A stretch of DNA of 64,000 nucleotides from Avidesulfovibrio sp964369685 (GTDB lineage Bacteria > Desulfobacterota > Desulfovibrionia > Desulfovibrionales > Desulfovibrionaceae). Position 1 is the stretch's first letter. The number at the start of each line of letters is the position of its first letter. A program made the translations under genes and the position numbers. The stretch is taken from NCBI GenBank assembly GCA_964369685.1, contig CAYJFB010000003.1:1-64000 (forward strand), written 5' to 3'. The notes under the pieces were generated by a model, which saw only the letters and a list, made by a program, of their open reading frames with translations, was not told where the DNA came from and did no database searches. Positions 47,918-59,623 of the stretch are shown here, in pieces.

Positions 47918-48157
47918 ATGGTCAAGAAACAAACCCCAGCAGATGAACAAAATAGCGGTATTTTTGGTTCTTTTGTTCGATTCAAGCATTACCTAGAACT
48001 TTCTAGGGCAGAACTGCGTAAAGTAAGCTGGCCGACAATGAAAGAAACCAAAATGACCAGCTTGGTTGTTGTCGGCTTTGTTGCTGTGATGGTTCTCTTT
48101 CTTGGACTGGTTGATCTGGGGCTCTCCACGGTCATTGCCATGATCCTTTCGGCGTAG
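47918..48157 (+). CDS. secE: Preprotein translocase subunit SecE
   Basis: 79 residues, single C-terminal membrane helix (about 45-75) after the amphipathic segment with ELRKVSWPTMKET, the SecE signature. It clamps SecY in the inner membrane. It is upstream of nusG, as usual. Confidence 0.95.
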   Translation: MVKKQTPADEQNSGIFGSFVRFKHYLELSRAELRKVSWPTMKETKMTSLVVVGFVAVMVLFLGLVDLGLSTVIAMILSA

Positions 48158-48177
48158 GTTTTGGAAGGACATGCTCC

Positions 48178-48912
48178 ATGACACAGACAGACGATATAAA
48201 GAGTACAGAAAATTTGGCCGATGTTGCAGAAGAACAGAGTCCGGTCGAATCGACAGACCCTTCTGTTCACCCTGCGATGCCTGTTTTTGACGCCACTTCT
48301 TCCTTGCCTGCGGATTCTGCGCAGGCATCTTCTTCTCAGAATATGCCTGTGAGTGAGTCGGCTCTTGATGATTCTGTTGACAAATCCCGTTGGTATATTG
48401 TTCATACCTATTCAGGTTTTGAACAACGCGTGGAAGCGACCATCAGAGAAATGATTCGCAGCGGACAAGATACAGGCCTTATTCATGAAGTGGTCGTGCC
48501 TACCGAAAAGGTTATTGAACCGGGTAAAGATGGTGTTCGACGCACCACAACACGTAAATTTTACCCCGGTTATATCATGTTGCGTATGACAATGACCGAT
48601 TTTTCTTGGCATCTTGTACAATCCATTCCAAAGGTGACGGGTTTTGTGGGCGGTAAAAATCGTCCTGCACCCATGCGACCTGATGAAGCCGCAAAAATCC
48701 TTTCGTTGATGGAAAGCCGTCAAGAGCAGCCTCGTCCGAAATTCAGTTTTGATCGCGGTGAAGAAGTACGCATTATCGACGGTCCCTTTGACAGCTTCAA
48801 CGGTGTTGTGGAAGATGTCAATTTTGATAAAGGGAAACTGCGTGTTTCTGTTTCCATTTTCGGCAGACAAACCCCTGTGGAACTTGATTTTACTCAAGTT
48901 ACCAAAGGTTAA
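48178..48912 (+). CDS. nusG: Transcription antitermination factor NusG with N-terminal extension
   Basis: Links RNA polymerase to Rho and the ribosome; 244 residues. About 69 acidic, serine/alanine-rich residues precede the NGN domain, which begins [16 protein letters not shown]. The C-terminal KOW domain is present ([21 protein letters not shown]). The extension is read in frame from ATG 48178 after GGAAGGA. A start nearer the domain is not apparent. Confidence 0.95.
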   Translation: MTQTDDIKSTENLADVAEEQSPVESTDPSVHPAMPVFDATSSLPADSAQASSSQNMPVSESALDDSVDKSRWYIVHTYSGFEQRVEATIREMIRSGQDTGLIHEVVVPTEKVIEPGKDGVRRTTTRKFYPGYIMLRMTMTDFSWHLVQSIPKVTGFVGGKNRPAPMRPDEAAKILSLMESRQEQPRPKFSFDRGEEVRIIDGPFDSFNGVVEDVNFDKGKLRVSVSIFGRQTPVELDFTQVTKG

Positions 48913-48961
48913 GACAGCTTGTTGACTGCGTGAATGCAGCGAAGCTTAGAGGTTTTTACCA

Positions 48962-49384
48962 ATGGCTAAAAAAGAAATTGCTAAAATCAAATTGCAGATT
49001 CCGGCAGGTGCAGCCAATCCCTCTCCGCCGGTCGGTCCTGCTTTGGGTCAACATGGCCTGAATATCATGGCGTTCTGCAAAGAATTCAATGCGAAAACTC
49101 AAGATCAAAAAGGCATGATCATTCCCGTGGTGATCACCGCCTATGCGGATCGCTCTTTTTCCTTTATTACCAAAACGCCTCCGGCACCTGTGTTGGTGCT
49201 TAAGGCTGCCAAAGTGGAAAAAGGTTCCGGTGTGCCGAACCGTACAAAAGTCGGTAGTATCACCATGGAACAAGTAGAAGAGATCGCTAAATTGAAAATG
49301 CCCGATCTCACGGCCAAGGATCTTGACGCCGCAAAACGCTCCATTATGGGTACTGCCCGCAGTATGGGTATTGAGATCAAATAA
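48962..49384 (+). CDS. rplK: Ribosomal protein L11
   Basis: 140 residues, part of the GTPase-associated region of the 50S subunit. [22 protein letters not shown] at the N-terminus (residues about 7-28) and the RSMGIEIK end are characteristic. The gap before rplA (about 96 bases) holds a weak inverted repeat with CTGCCG and CGGCAG. Confidence 0.97.
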   Translation: MAKKEIAKIKLQIPAGAANPSPPVGPALGQHGLNIMAFCKEFNAKTQDQKGMIIPVVITAYADRSFSFITKTPPAPVLVLKAAKVEKGSGVPNRTKVGSITMEQVEEIAKLKMPDLTAKDLDAAKRSIMGTARSMGIEIK

Positions 49385-49480
49385 ATTATTTGATCCCGCG
49401 TCAGTTGCACTGCCGATGTTTGCGACACGCAATCGACGGCAGGAGATGTTGGAAGTTCAGCTTTGTATAAGGATAAAGCA

Positions 49481-50188
49481 ATGCCCCAATTCGGCAAAAA
49501 ATATCGCAAGTCTGTGGAAGGTGTTGACCTCTCTCTGCGTTTTACCATTGAAGAAGCCGTTGAAAAATCTTTGGCTGCCTCTTTTGCTAAATTTGACGAA
49601 ACCGTTGATGTAGCCATTGGCTTGGGTGTTGATCCCAAGTATTCCGATCAAATGGTTCGTGGTGCCGTGAATCTGCCTCACGGTCTTGGAAAAACAGTTC
49701 GCGTGGCTGTTTTTTGTAAAGGCGAAAAAGAAGCCGAAGCGCTTGGAGCCGGTGCCGATTATGCCGGTGCCGAAGAGCTCGTTGCAAAAATTAAAGATGG
49801 TTGGACGGGCTTTGACGCCGCTGTTGCCACACCTGATGTGATGGCTTTGGTCGGTCAGATAGGGCGTGTGCTTGGACCTCGCGGTCTGATGCCCAACGCA
49901 AAAACAGGTACAGTTACCTTTGATGTTGCCAAGGCTGTTGAAGAACTGAAAGCAGGGCGTGTTGACTTCAAAGTTGACAAAGCCGGTGTGCTCCATGCTC
50001 CGCTTGGTAAAGTTTCTTTTGGAGCAGAAAAGATTGTTGACAACCTCAAAGCATTGCTTGAGGCGGTGAATCGTTTGAAACCTTCTGCCGCAAAAGGCAC
50101 ATACATGCGTAACATGGCTGTTTCCACAACCATGGGACCCGGTTTCAAAGTTGACGTGACTGTCATCAAAAAATTTCTTGAAGGATAA
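49481..50188 (+). CDS. rplA: Ribosomal protein L1
   Basis: 235 residues, binds 23S rRNA and can repress its own operon. [18 protein letters not shown] is the family signature. The ATG at 49481 follows AAGGATAAAGC; a GTA-type upstream reading is not favoured. Confidence 0.97.
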   Translation: MPQFGKKYRKSVEGVDLSLRFTIEEAVEKSLAASFAKFDETVDVAIGLGVDPKYSDQMVRGAVNLPHGLGKTVRVAVFCKGEKEAEALGAGADYAGAEELVAKIKDGWTGFDAAVATPDVMALVGQIGRVLGPRGLMPNAKTGTVTFDVAKAVEELKAGRVDFKVDKAGVLHAPLGKVSFGAEKIVDNLKALLEAVNRLKPSAAKGTYMRNMAVSTTMGPGFKVDVTVIKKFLEG

Positions 50189-50610
50189 TTTTTTTGGGGA
50201 GTTCATCCTCAGCTTCCTTCTGAGACCTCGGGGGCGATCAATATCTTGTCATTCTTCTGTCTTGGCAAGATATACATGTTACCCTGAGGTTCAGGGTTGC
50301 TCAAGGATTCTTTATATTCCTTGAAAAAATAACAATAATATTCTATTTTTTTTTCAGCAATGTTTTCTTTTTTAATGTTGTTGAAGACCGTGCAAGGAGT
50401 CTGTTCTTTTAGAACAGGTTTTGTTGAGCGAAGATTTTTCGCCTGCATGGAAAAGGGCTTTTGCAGAATTTCTTCTGAGGAGCCTGTTTGTAGAGGATTG
50501 GAATTCAAGTCGAAGACGGTAGGAGGGGAAACCCTTAATTTTTCCTGCCCAGACAATGTACTTTGGCTTTGTAATTCCACCATGGCAACCCCCAATGTGA
50601 GGAGAGTCAC
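50189..50610 (+). other. rplA-rplJ leader region
   Basis: About 420 non-coding bases. Hairpins are seen at 50208-50224 (CTCAG/CTGAG), 50241-50273 (ATATCTTG/CAAGATAT), 50281-50297 (ACCCTGA/TCAGGGT) and 50401-50417 (CTGTTC/GAACAG). The L10 leader lies near the 3' end. A T-run and GGGGAG at the start recall the composite elements. Confidence 0.55.
50500..50556 (+). promoter_or_regulatory. Ribosomal protein L10 leader
   Basis: CGAAGACGGTAGGAGG, then CCCTTAAT and TCCTGCCCAGAC, resemble the conserved strands of the L10 leader RNA that binds L10(L12)4 to control rplJL. It lies about 60 bases before the rplJ start, as expected. Pairing was judged by eye. Confidence 0.55.
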
Positions 50611-51129
50611 GTGAACAGATCTGAAAAAGCCGCTGTTATTGAGCAGATTAAGGCCAAAGCCGAAACTGCTTCCATTGCAGTGGTGACAGATTTCAAGGGG
50701 ATGTCGGTGGAAGAATTGACGGGTTTGCGGGTAAAACTTCGCGAATGCGGTGGCGAATGCCTCGTAGTGAAGAATACCTTGGCTCGTATTGCTTTCACCG
50801 ATAGTGTGCACGATTCCATTAAAGATGACTTTAAGGAAAACTGCGCTATCGCTCTTGGTACTGACGACCCCGTGGCGGTGGCCAAGGCTGTGAGTGAATT
50901 TGCTAAGACCAGCAAAGTCTTCAAAATTCGGCATGCCAGCCTTGAAGGCAAGATGCTGAGTGCCGCTCAGGTTGAAGATTTGGCAAAGCTTCCGAGCAAA
51001 CCGGAATTGCTTGCCAAGGCTCTTGGCACCATGAACGCCGTGCCCACCAATTTCGTTTCGTTGTTCGCCAATATGATCCGTCCGTTGTTGTATGCGTTGA
51101 AGGATCTGGAATCCAAGAAAGCCGCGTAG
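50611..51129 (+). CDS. rplJ: Ribosomal protein L10
   Basis: 172 residues; holds the L7/L12 stalk. It starts [13 protein letters not shown] from a GTG after GAGGAG, and [10 protein letters not shown] is the rRNA-binding part. The C-terminal helix that binds L7/L12 dimers is present. Confidence 0.96.
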   Translation: MNRSEKAAVIEQIKAKAETASIAVVTDFKGMSVEELTGLRVKLRECGGECLVVKNTLARIAFTDSVHDSIKDDFKENCAIALGTDDPVAVAKAVSEFAKTSKVFKIRHASLEGKMLSAAQVEDLAKLPSKPELLAKALGTMNAVPTNFVSLFANMIRPLLYALKDLESKKAA

Positions 51130-51222
51130 TTTTTTTGTTTTCTTATTTGGCAAACCACGCGTATTCCGCGTCGGTTGTAATACCAGAACACGTCAAAGCC
51201 AACCCTTTTAAGGAGCATTCCC

Positions 51223-51606
51223 ATGTCCGTTACCAAAGAACAGGTTGTTGAATTTATTTCTAATATGACCGTGCTTGAACTTTCTGAATTCATCAAAGAA
51301 CTCGAAGAAAAATTTGGCGTGAGCGCTGCTGCTCCTGCCGCAGCCATGATGATGGCTCCTGCTGCCGGCGGTGCTGCTGCCGAAGCTGAAGAAAAAACCG
51401 AATTTGACGTTGTGTTGAAAGACGCCGGCGCCAATAAAATCGGTGTCATCAAAGTTGTGCGCGCTCTGACCGGTCTTGGTCTGAAAGAAGCGAAAGACAA
51501 AGTTGACGGCGCTCCCGCTACTTTGAAAGAAGCTGTCTCTAAAGACGAAGCCGAAGAAGCCAAAAAGCAATTGACCGAAGCCGGCGCTACCGTCGAAATC
51601 AAATAG
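51223..51606 (+). CDS. rplL: Ribosomal protein L7/L12
   Basis: 127 residues of the flexible stalk that recruits translation GTPases. A helical N-terminal domain, an alanine-rich hinge and a C-terminal domain with [15 protein letters not shown] are seen. AAGGAG precedes the ATG. It ends the ribosomal cluster. Confidence 0.97.
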   Translation: MSVTKEQVVEFISNMTVLELSEFIKELEEKFGVSAAAPAAAMMMAPAAGGAAAEAEEKTEFDVVLKDAGANKIGVIKVVRALTGLGLKEAKDKVDGAPATLKEAVSKDEAEEAKKQLTEAGATVEIK

Positions 51607-51662
51607 TTTTTTGCTTATTTGCAGAATGTTCATGTCTTTGACACTGAACGTTGCTGAATGTG

Positions 51663-51708
51663 AAGAGCGTGTTTTGTCTTGCTTTGCTTACAAAACACGC
51701 TCTTTTTA
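51663..51708 (+). terminator. Strong intrinsic terminator after rplL
   Basis: AAGAGCGTGTTTTG and CAAAACACGCTCTT pair perfectly around 14 nt and run into a T-tract. It shows that the operon ends here without rpoBC. Confidence 0.9.
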
Positions 51709-51857
51709 TATACAATGAAGAATAGCTTTTGTTTTTTAAAACGGTGTGTCTGTTTTATGTAAAGAGTATTTTTAAGAATATTCTTATGATTATATGGACG
51801 CTGTGCTTGTGTTTTTTTATCTCAAACCATAACTATTATTTTTTTGTGAGGGCTGTC

Positions 51858-52202
51858 ATGAATTATGATCTTTCTGTGCATATTGATATGGGTGACCCTG
51901 ATATTCTTGGACTTTCAATCCGTAATATTATACACTATATTGCCGCACTCCCCGGGGAGACGATGCGTGTGCGTTTAGTCGCCAACGGTCCCGCCGTACA
52001 ACTCTTTACGAAAACGTGCCTCTATGCAGACGATATTGCAGATTTGGCGTCTAAAGGGGTTACCTTTGCTATGTGTACCAACGCCATGAAAAAATTTGAA
52101 GTTTCAAGTGATGATTTGCTTCCTGCTTGTGAAATTGTGCCTGCCGGTGTTGTTGAGCTGGTGCGTCTGCAACGTGAAGGCTTTGCATATATAAAACCTT
52201 AG
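51858..52202 (+). CDS. DsrE-family small protein
   Basis: 114 residues. The pattern FAMCTNAM, DLLPACEIVPAGVVEL and LQREGFAYIKP is that of the DsrE-like proteins of COG1416 type, with one conserved cysteine. DsrE proteins carry sulfur in some bacteria, but the role of this branch is not proven. The ATG at 51858 after GAGGG suits the conserved length; the earlier frame has a hydrophobic, poor leader. Confidence 0.85.
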   Translation: MNYDLSVHIDMGDPDILGLSIRNIIHYIAALPGETMRVRLVANGPAVQLFTKTCLYADDIADLASKGVTFAMCTNAMKKFEVSSDDLLPACEIVPAGVVELVRLQREGFAYIKP

Positions 52203-52212
52203 TGTTCTTTTT

Positions 52213-52250
52213 TTTGGGGAGGCTTCCTTCGAGGTGAGGTCTTCCCCAAA
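52213..52250 (+). repeat. G-run/C-run hairpin after the DsrE gene
   Basis: TTTGGGGA (52213) pairs with TCCCCAAA (52243), eleven bases after the stop and after a T-run. This is the first half of the composite element; no second hairpin is evident. Confidence 0.5.
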
Positions 52251-52266
52251 TCCTTGTGTTTTTTAG

Positions 52267-54360
<2,094 letters not shown>

Positions 54361-54420
54361 TTCTGAGAAAAAGGTTTTGGCCGTGTAGGAAAGTATGTTT
54401 TTCCAAAAAAGTATAATCTT

Positions 54421-55605
54421 TTAACTCTGTTCTTTGTCTTGAAAAAAAAGACGCCCGCGGTTAACTTTGCCTTCAAGGGCATCAAGCACTTTATCGAGTT
54501 TGTTGCGTTGTTCTTCACGCGCTTGGTTTTGCGGTTCGTTGCCGAGAGGTAAAAGAAGTTGTTGAGGGGGTGCGTGAAAACCGGAAATGCCGAGACCCAC
54601 AAGGCGTACAGATTGTGTGAGTTCAAGATTGTTGAGCAGTGTGCAGGCGTGTTCAAATATGGTTTCTGTGGCACACGTCGGCGTTGATAGGCTTATTTGG
54701 CGTGTGATTTGCCGAAAATCGGCATATTTTATTTTGAGTGTCACCACGCGTCCGGCTCGATGCTGTTTACGCAATGAACGCCCAACACGATCGGCATGTA
54801 TAAACAGATAGTGTTGTAAGCGTTCTTTATCAGCGGTGTCTTGTTCAAGGGTGCATTCGGCACTTTCTGATTTGGGTTCTGTATAGGGTTCGACGGCACG
54901 GGGATCAATACCGCATGCACGTTGAAATAAAATATGTCCCGGTTTACCGAAGCGACGTTCCCAAAAACTTTGCGGACGGGTGGTTACCTGACCGCACGTT
55001 TGTACGCCCAATGCAGACAGTTGCGCTAAAAATTGTTTTCCCACTCCCGGAATCTTTTTGACGGGAAGATGATGTAAAAAAGTATGTATATCTTGTTGTT
55101 GTATAATATACAGTCCATCGGGTTTATTCATATCCGAAGCAATTTTTGCCAAAAATTTGATCGGCGCAACCCCTACAGAACACCGTAAACCGCCTGTCGT
55201 TGTAAAAATGCGCTCTTTAACCATATAAGCAATACATGTCGAATCGCCAAACAGGCGTGCCAATCCTGTAATATCAAGGTAGGCTTCATCAATAGAAGCC
55301 TGCTCGACATATGGAGAAATGTCCTGTAAAACGCTTTGAACAATCTTTGACACTTCTACATATCGCGCTCGGCGTACAGGCATACAAACCGCCTGTGGAC
55401 AACGTTGTAAAGCTTGAAACAGCGGCATACCCGAACGTACGCCAAACGCTCTGGCCTCATACGAACACGCACTCACCACGCTTCGCCGTCCCGTTCCCAC
55501 AATAACAGGACGACCGATAAGTTCCGGATGGTCATGTTGTTCAATAGAAGCATAAAAGGCATCCATATCAACATGCATGATCAGAGGTGTTGTTTTTTGT
55601 TCCAT
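54421..55605 (-). CDS. dinB: DNA polymerase IV
   Basis: Translesion polymerase of the Y family; 394 residues. MHVDMDAFYASIEQ near the N-terminus and ASIDEAYLDITG provide the catalytic acidic residues. The C-terminal little-finger region follows, with no clear beta-clamp peptide. It converges on ligA. No LexA site is evident in the short stretch before the start. Confidence 0.95.
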   Translation of the reverse strand: MEQKTTPLIMHVDMDAFYASIEQHDHPELIGRPVIVGTGRRSVVSACSYEARAFGVRSGMPLFQALQRCPQAVCMPVRRARYVEVSKIVQSVLQDISPYVEQASIDEAYLDITGLARLFGDSTCIAYMVKERIFTTTGGLRCSVGVAPIKFLAKIASDMNKPDGLYIIQQQDIHTFLHHLPVKKIPGVGKQFLAQLSALGVQTCGQVTTRPQSFWERRFGKPGHILFQRACGIDPRAVEPYTEPKSESAECTLEQDTADKERLQHYLFIHADRVGRSLRKQHRAGRVVTLKIKYADFRQITRQISLSTPTCATETIFEHACTLLNNLELTQSVRLVGLGISGFHAPPQQLLLPLGNEPQNQAREEQRNKLDKVLDALEGKVNRGRLFFQDKEQS

Positions 55606-55818
55606 AGGTATGTGTGTCTGTTTTTTATAACGTGTAGATGTGTAAAACCGTTGTTCAGGAACGCTACAATCTTATACACTCAACAAGCATCCTTTCCCTT
55701 TAGAAAAAAAGCTTAGCTTATTGTCATCTGAAGGGCAAACGGTAATGAAATTTTTTGGGATATTGTACAGTCGCATGAGTGTACGGCATCAAACGATCTT
55801 TTCAAGAAGGGCTCTATT

Positions 55819-56664
55819 ATGTGGGAATATACCGATACGGTCAGAGAACATTTTTTAAATCCACGCAACGCCGGTGAAATGCAAAACGCCAACGCCATCG
55901 GTGACGTTGGCAGCCTGTCATGCGGCGACGCATTGAAACTGTTTTTAAAAATCTCAGAAAAAGGCATCATTGAAGATGCCTCTTTCCAAACTTTCGGCTG
56001 TGCCAGTGCCATTGCCTCAAGTTCGGCTCTTACCGAAATGGTTAAAGGCAAGCACGTTGACGAAGCCGCAAAAATTACCAACAAAGAGATCGCCGCCTAC
56101 CTTGGTGGGCTGCCCGAAGCCAAAATGCACTGCTCTGTCATGGGTGAAGAGGCGCTTGACGCCGCCCTGAGAAGCTGGCGCGGAGAATCTGCCAAACCCC
56201 ATTGTCATGAAGGGACTGTCATTTGCACATGCTTTGGCATTACCGATCTGCAAATTCGTCGTATCGCACAAGAAAGTAACCTCACAACTGTTGAAGACAT
56301 CACCCATTACACCAAAGCCGGCGGCGGTTGCGGACGTTGTGTCGACGCCATTCAGCAAATCCTTGATGAAGAACAAGGTAAACCCCGATTGAAAGAACTC
56401 AATATTAAACCCAAAACCATGTTGACCAACATCCAACGCATGCAAAAAATCATGCATGTCCTTGAAGATGAAATTAAACCGCGTTTGGCCGTGGATGGTG
56501 GCGATATCGAGTTGATTGATGTCAACGGACAAGAAGTCCTTGTTCAATTTTTAGGTAAATGCGCTTCTTGCCGCTCACGGCAAAATACTATTCGGGAAAT
56601 GGTTGAAAAGATTTTGCGTGAACAAGTTGAAAGCGATTTGCATGTGGAGGAAGTCAGCGCATGA
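55819..56664 (+). CDS. nifU: NifU-type iron-sulfur scaffold, three domains
   Basis: 281 residues. The N-terminal IscU-like domain has its three cysteines in SCGDAL, FGCASA and MHCSVMG. The central domain has a [2Fe-2S] motif (CTCFG and GGGCGRC). The C-terminal Nfu domain carries GKCASCRS. It assembles Fe-S clusters on sulfur from NifS. No nitrogenase genes are near, so it probably serves general Fe-S synthesis. Confidence 0.95.
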   Translation: MWEYTDTVREHFLNPRNAGEMQNANAIGDVGSLSCGDALKLFLKISEKGIIEDASFQTFGCASAIASSSALTEMVKGKHVDEAAKITNKEIAAYLGGLPEAKMHCSVMGEEALDAALRSWRGESAKPHCHEGTVICTCFGITDLQIRRIAQESNLTTVEDITHYTKAGGGCGRCVDAIQQILDEEQGKPRLKELNIKPKTMLTNIQRMQKIMHVLEDEIKPRLAVDGGDIELIDVNGQEVLVQFLGKCASCRSRQNTIREMVEKILREQVESDLHVEEVSA

Positions 56665-57815
56665 ACACCGTATACTTTGACAACAACGCGACGACCATGG
56701 TGGCTCCCGAAGTCGTTGAAAGCATGGTGCCCTTTTTTGGCGAATATTACGGCAATGCCTCAAGTATGCACTCCTTTGGCGGGCAAGTTGGTGCCAAACT
56801 TCGTACCGCGCGTGAACAAGTCGCTCAACTCCTGTATGCAGAAGCTGATGAAATTACATTCACTTCCTGCGGTACGGAAAGTGACGCTACGGCCTTTTAT
56901 GCCGCAACAGAAACACAACCTGACAAACGACACATCATTACCACAAAAGTTGAACATTCCGCCGTGCTCGCCGCCGCACAAGGTTTTGAAAGTCGTGGCT
57001 ATGAGGTCACATGGCTTGGTGTTGACGAAAAAGGACAAATCAATCTTGATGAATTGGCAGGAGCCATACGCAAGGATACCGCGCTTGTCTCCGTCATGCA
57101 CGCCAATAATGAAACAGGAACTGTCTTTCCAATAGCAAAAATAGCTGATATTGTTAAAGAACGTGGTGCTTTGTTGCATGTAGATGCGGTTCAAAGTGTC
57201 GGCAAAATTGATTTGAATTTGGCAAATGTGCCCATCGACTTTTTGGCTGTTTCCGGTCATAAACTGCATGCACCGAAAGGTGTCGGTGTTTTGTATACTC
57301 GTCGTGGTACACGTTTTCGTGCCTTCCTTTGCGGAGGACATCAAGAACGTGGACGACGTGCGGGCACAGAAAACGCCCCCTATATTGTCGGACTCGGTAC
57401 CGCTTGTGAATTGGCCGGTCGATTCATACATGAAGAACAAACACGTGTTGCCGCACTTCGCGATCGCCTCGAACAACAGCTTCTCAAAAATATCCCCGAC
57501 AGCATCATTAATGGTGACAGTGCAAACCGTCTTCCAAATACCACCAATATTTCATTTAAAAATATTGAAGGTGAAGCCATTTTGTTGATGATTGATCGTT
57601 TAGGTATTGCGGCCAGTTCAGGTTCTGCTTGCACGTCGGGAAGTCTTGAACCTTCGCATGTGCTTCGTGCCATGGGGGTGCCTTTTACGTATGCTCACGG
57701 TTCGATTCGTTTTTCACTTTCTCGTTATACAACAGAACAAGAGGTTGAGTATGTCATTGCTGAACTTCCGGCAGTCATTCAACGCTTGCGAGAATTGTCA
57801 CCATTTAAAGAATAA
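56661..57815 (+). CDS. nifS: NifS-type cysteine desulfurase
   Basis: Releases sulfur from cysteine using pyridoxal phosphate; 384 residues. The lysine lies in SGHKLHAPKG, the catalytic cysteine loop is SSGSACTSGSLEPSHVL, and YFDNNATT opens the chain. It overlaps nifU by four bases, so the two form an operon. Confidence 0.95.
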   Translation: MNTVYFDNNATTMVAPEVVESMVPFFGEYYGNASSMHSFGGQVGAKLRTAREQVAQLLYAEADEITFTSCGTESDATAFYAATETQPDKRHIITTKVEHSAVLAAAQGFESRGYEVTWLGVDEKGQINLDELAGAIRKDTALVSVMHANNETGTVFPIAKIADIVKERGALLHVDAVQSVGKIDLNLANVPIDFLAVSGHKLHAPKGVGVLYTRRGTRFRAFLCGGHQERGRRAGTENAPYIVGLGTACELAGRFIHEEQTRVAALRDRLEQQLLKNIPDSIINGDSANRLPNTTNISFKNIEGEAILLMIDRLGIAASSGSACTSGSLEPSHVLRAMGVPFTYAHGSIRFSLSRYTTEQEVEYVIAELPAVIQRLRELSPFKE

Positions 57816-57830
57816 TTTTATAACATCTAT

Positions 57831-57874
57831 GTATAAAGCAGAATGTATTCGATCAAATACATTCTGCTTTATAC
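57831..57874. terminator. 19-base perfect hairpin between convergent genes
   Basis: The arms 57831-57849 and 57856-57874 begin GTATAAAGCAG and end CTGCTTTATAC, with the 6-nt loop CGATCA. It lies 15 bases after nifS and about 50 bases beyond the end of the minus-strand gene. No T-run follows on either strand, so a two-way terminator role is plausible but not certain. Confidence 0.6.
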
Positions 57875-57925
57875 AAATAAAAAATGAATAATTTTACAAA
57901 GATGAAAAATATTCAAATATTTTGA

Positions 57926-58288
57926 TCAAAATTGTACGGTATGCAGCAATTTGGTTGCCGATTCGGTTGCATTGTTTAATTCATGACGTAAGGCTCTGTA
58001 AAAAGAATATTCTTTCTCATCAAGATGTTGTACAAAATAACAGTGATCCAAAAACGATAAAAGCACCCCGACAGTTGTCCCCATACCGAGCAATGTTGTA
58101 CATACATGACAATACATATCACGATCCATTGAAGCAATACTCGTATCATTGGCTTCAATATCCATTGAGACCATATACGTCTCGTCAGTTTCAATATCTT
58201 CAACACTGCCCAAAAGCATTTTCTGCTCATCAGGAGTCAGTAAGCAACTTTTGTGTGTCGCTGAAGAAGTCCAGCTGGTTTTATTCAT
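57926..58288 (-). CDS. Unknown small protein of 120 residues
   Basis: I do not recognise it. It begins MNKTSWTSSATHKSC, is soluble-looking and acidic, and has a CHVC pair near residue 60, which might bind metal. AAGGAT precedes the ATG at 58288. No partner gene is near. Confidence 0.6.
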   Translation of the reverse strand: MNKTSWTSSATHKSCLLTPDEQKMLLGSVEDIETDETYMVSMDIEANDTSIASMDRDMYCHVCTTLLGMGTTVGVLLSFLDHCYFVQHLDEKEYSFYRALRHELNNATESATKLLHTVQF

Positions 58289-58835
58289 GATGTGATCCTT
58301 GGCTTTGTAAATATTTCAAAGTAGAGCCTTCTTCACGCTTAAATAGAAGCAAAAAAAAGGCCATATTGTTTTTTTTGAATTATTTCAAAATGATAGACAA
58401 ATTTTAAAACATGCTTATTTAATTTTTATTGATATTTTGCCTCTTTTTGTTCAAAAAAACGGCGACCTGCCACATCTTTCAGACTTGACAGTCTTGATGC
58501 CTTGGCTAGAATATATATTGTTGGTTGTTTATTTTTACTTTTGTTTGAAAAACATTATATAGATGTATGCAGAAAAATAACAAAACCTAAAAGAATGTCA
58601 AAAATTTGCCGAATACTGTCTTGTGGTAAAAAGAAGACATCTTTTTTTGTTGAATATTCCTGGTTCGGCATTTTTTTTGCTACTACTTGCCGATAGAATG
58701 GCAGACGTCTGCTGTGTGGCAAAAAAATATGGATTACATGCATCGTTGGCGCAAGAGCTTTTTATCACGCGTTGCATGACATTGTGAGATGAAAACACAT
58801 AATATTACACCGGGTAATGGGGAGAGCATTTACGT
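58289..58835. other. AT-rich gap before motA
   Basis: About 550 bases between divergent genes. I see no gene I would support; a 64-codon frame near 58502 lacks a ribosome-binding site. GCCGATAG at 58689-58696 resembles the -10 box of a flagellar sigma28 promoter, about 140 bases before motA, but no good -35 box is seen. Confidence 0.35.
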
Positions 58836-59597
58836 ATGGATATACCTACCCTACTAGGCATCTTGGCAGGCATTGGCTTGGTTTTGGCAGCTATTTTTAC
58901 TGGCGGCTCTGCAGGAAAATTTATTGACGTCCCAAGCCTCATGATTGTTGTCGGAGGGGTTTGCGCATCTATTTTTATCAGCTTCCCCGCCGAGGAAGTG
59001 ATGCAGGCCATTCGTGCAGGTGTAAAAGTTTTTTCTTCACGCAAAACCAAATCAGCCGAAGTGGTTGACACGATGGTGCAAGTGGCAGAAATCAGCCGCC
59101 GTGAAGGCTTGTTGGCTCTTGAAAAGGTGCAAGCAGATAATCCGTTGTTGAAAAAAGCAACACAACTGATTGCCGACAACGCAGGCAATACCTTGATTCA
59201 CGAAACCGTGACCATTGAAATCGCTTCTATGAAACGGCGGCACAATATTGGGATTTCAGTTTTTCAAAAGCTTGGTGTACTTGGCCCTACGTTTGGAATG
59301 ATTGGTACGCTGATCGGGCTTGTACAGATGCTTGCCAACATGTCTGATCCGTCGGCACTGGGGCCTGCTATGGCTGTCGCTATTTTGACAACCTTCTACG
59401 GCAGTTTTATTGCCAACTTGCTTTTTATCCCCATGGCAGACAAACTGAAAGCACGGAGTATGCAAGAAGAATTGGTGTTGTTCATTATTTTTGAAGGTGC
59501 CAAATGTATTCTTGAAAACAATAATCCGCGACTTGTTTATGAAAAACTTTCTTCATTCTTGCCACCGGCTGAACGTGTCAAAAAAGATGACAAATAA
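58836..59597 (+). CDS. motA: Flagellar stator protein MotA
   Basis: 253 residues with four membrane helices. It opens ILAGIGLVLAAIFTGG and has GPTFGMIGTLIGLVQML, the family's helix 3 motif. With MotB it forms the ion channel that turns the FliG rotor. GGGGAGAG lies about twelve bases upstream. Confidence 0.95.
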   Translation: MDIPTLLGILAGIGLVLAAIFTGGSAGKFIDVPSLMIVVGGVCASIFISFPAEEVMQAIRAGVKVFSSRKTKSAEVVDTMVQVAEISRREGLLALEKVQADNPLLKKATQLIADNAGNTLIHETVTIEIASMKRRHNIGISVFQKLGVLGPTFGMIGTLIGLVQMLANMSDPSALGPAMAVAILTTFYGSFIANLLFIPMADKLKARSMQEELVLFIIFEGAKCILENNNPRLVYEKLSSFLPPAERVKKDDK

Positions 59598-59623
59598 ATG
59601 CCAAAGCACTGAGGAGACAGATT

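Noticed and set aside
50360..50614. 84-codon frame in the rplA-rplJ gap
   Set aside because: It lies across the L10 leader and its hairpins, has no ribosome-binding site, and overlaps the rplJ start.
55819..57815. Nitrogen fixation locus
   Set aside because: nifU and nifS are present but no nitrogenase or nif assembly gene is near; general Fe-S synthesis is more likely.
58502..58696. 64-codon frame before motA
   Set aside because: No ribosome-binding site, odd composition, no known motif.
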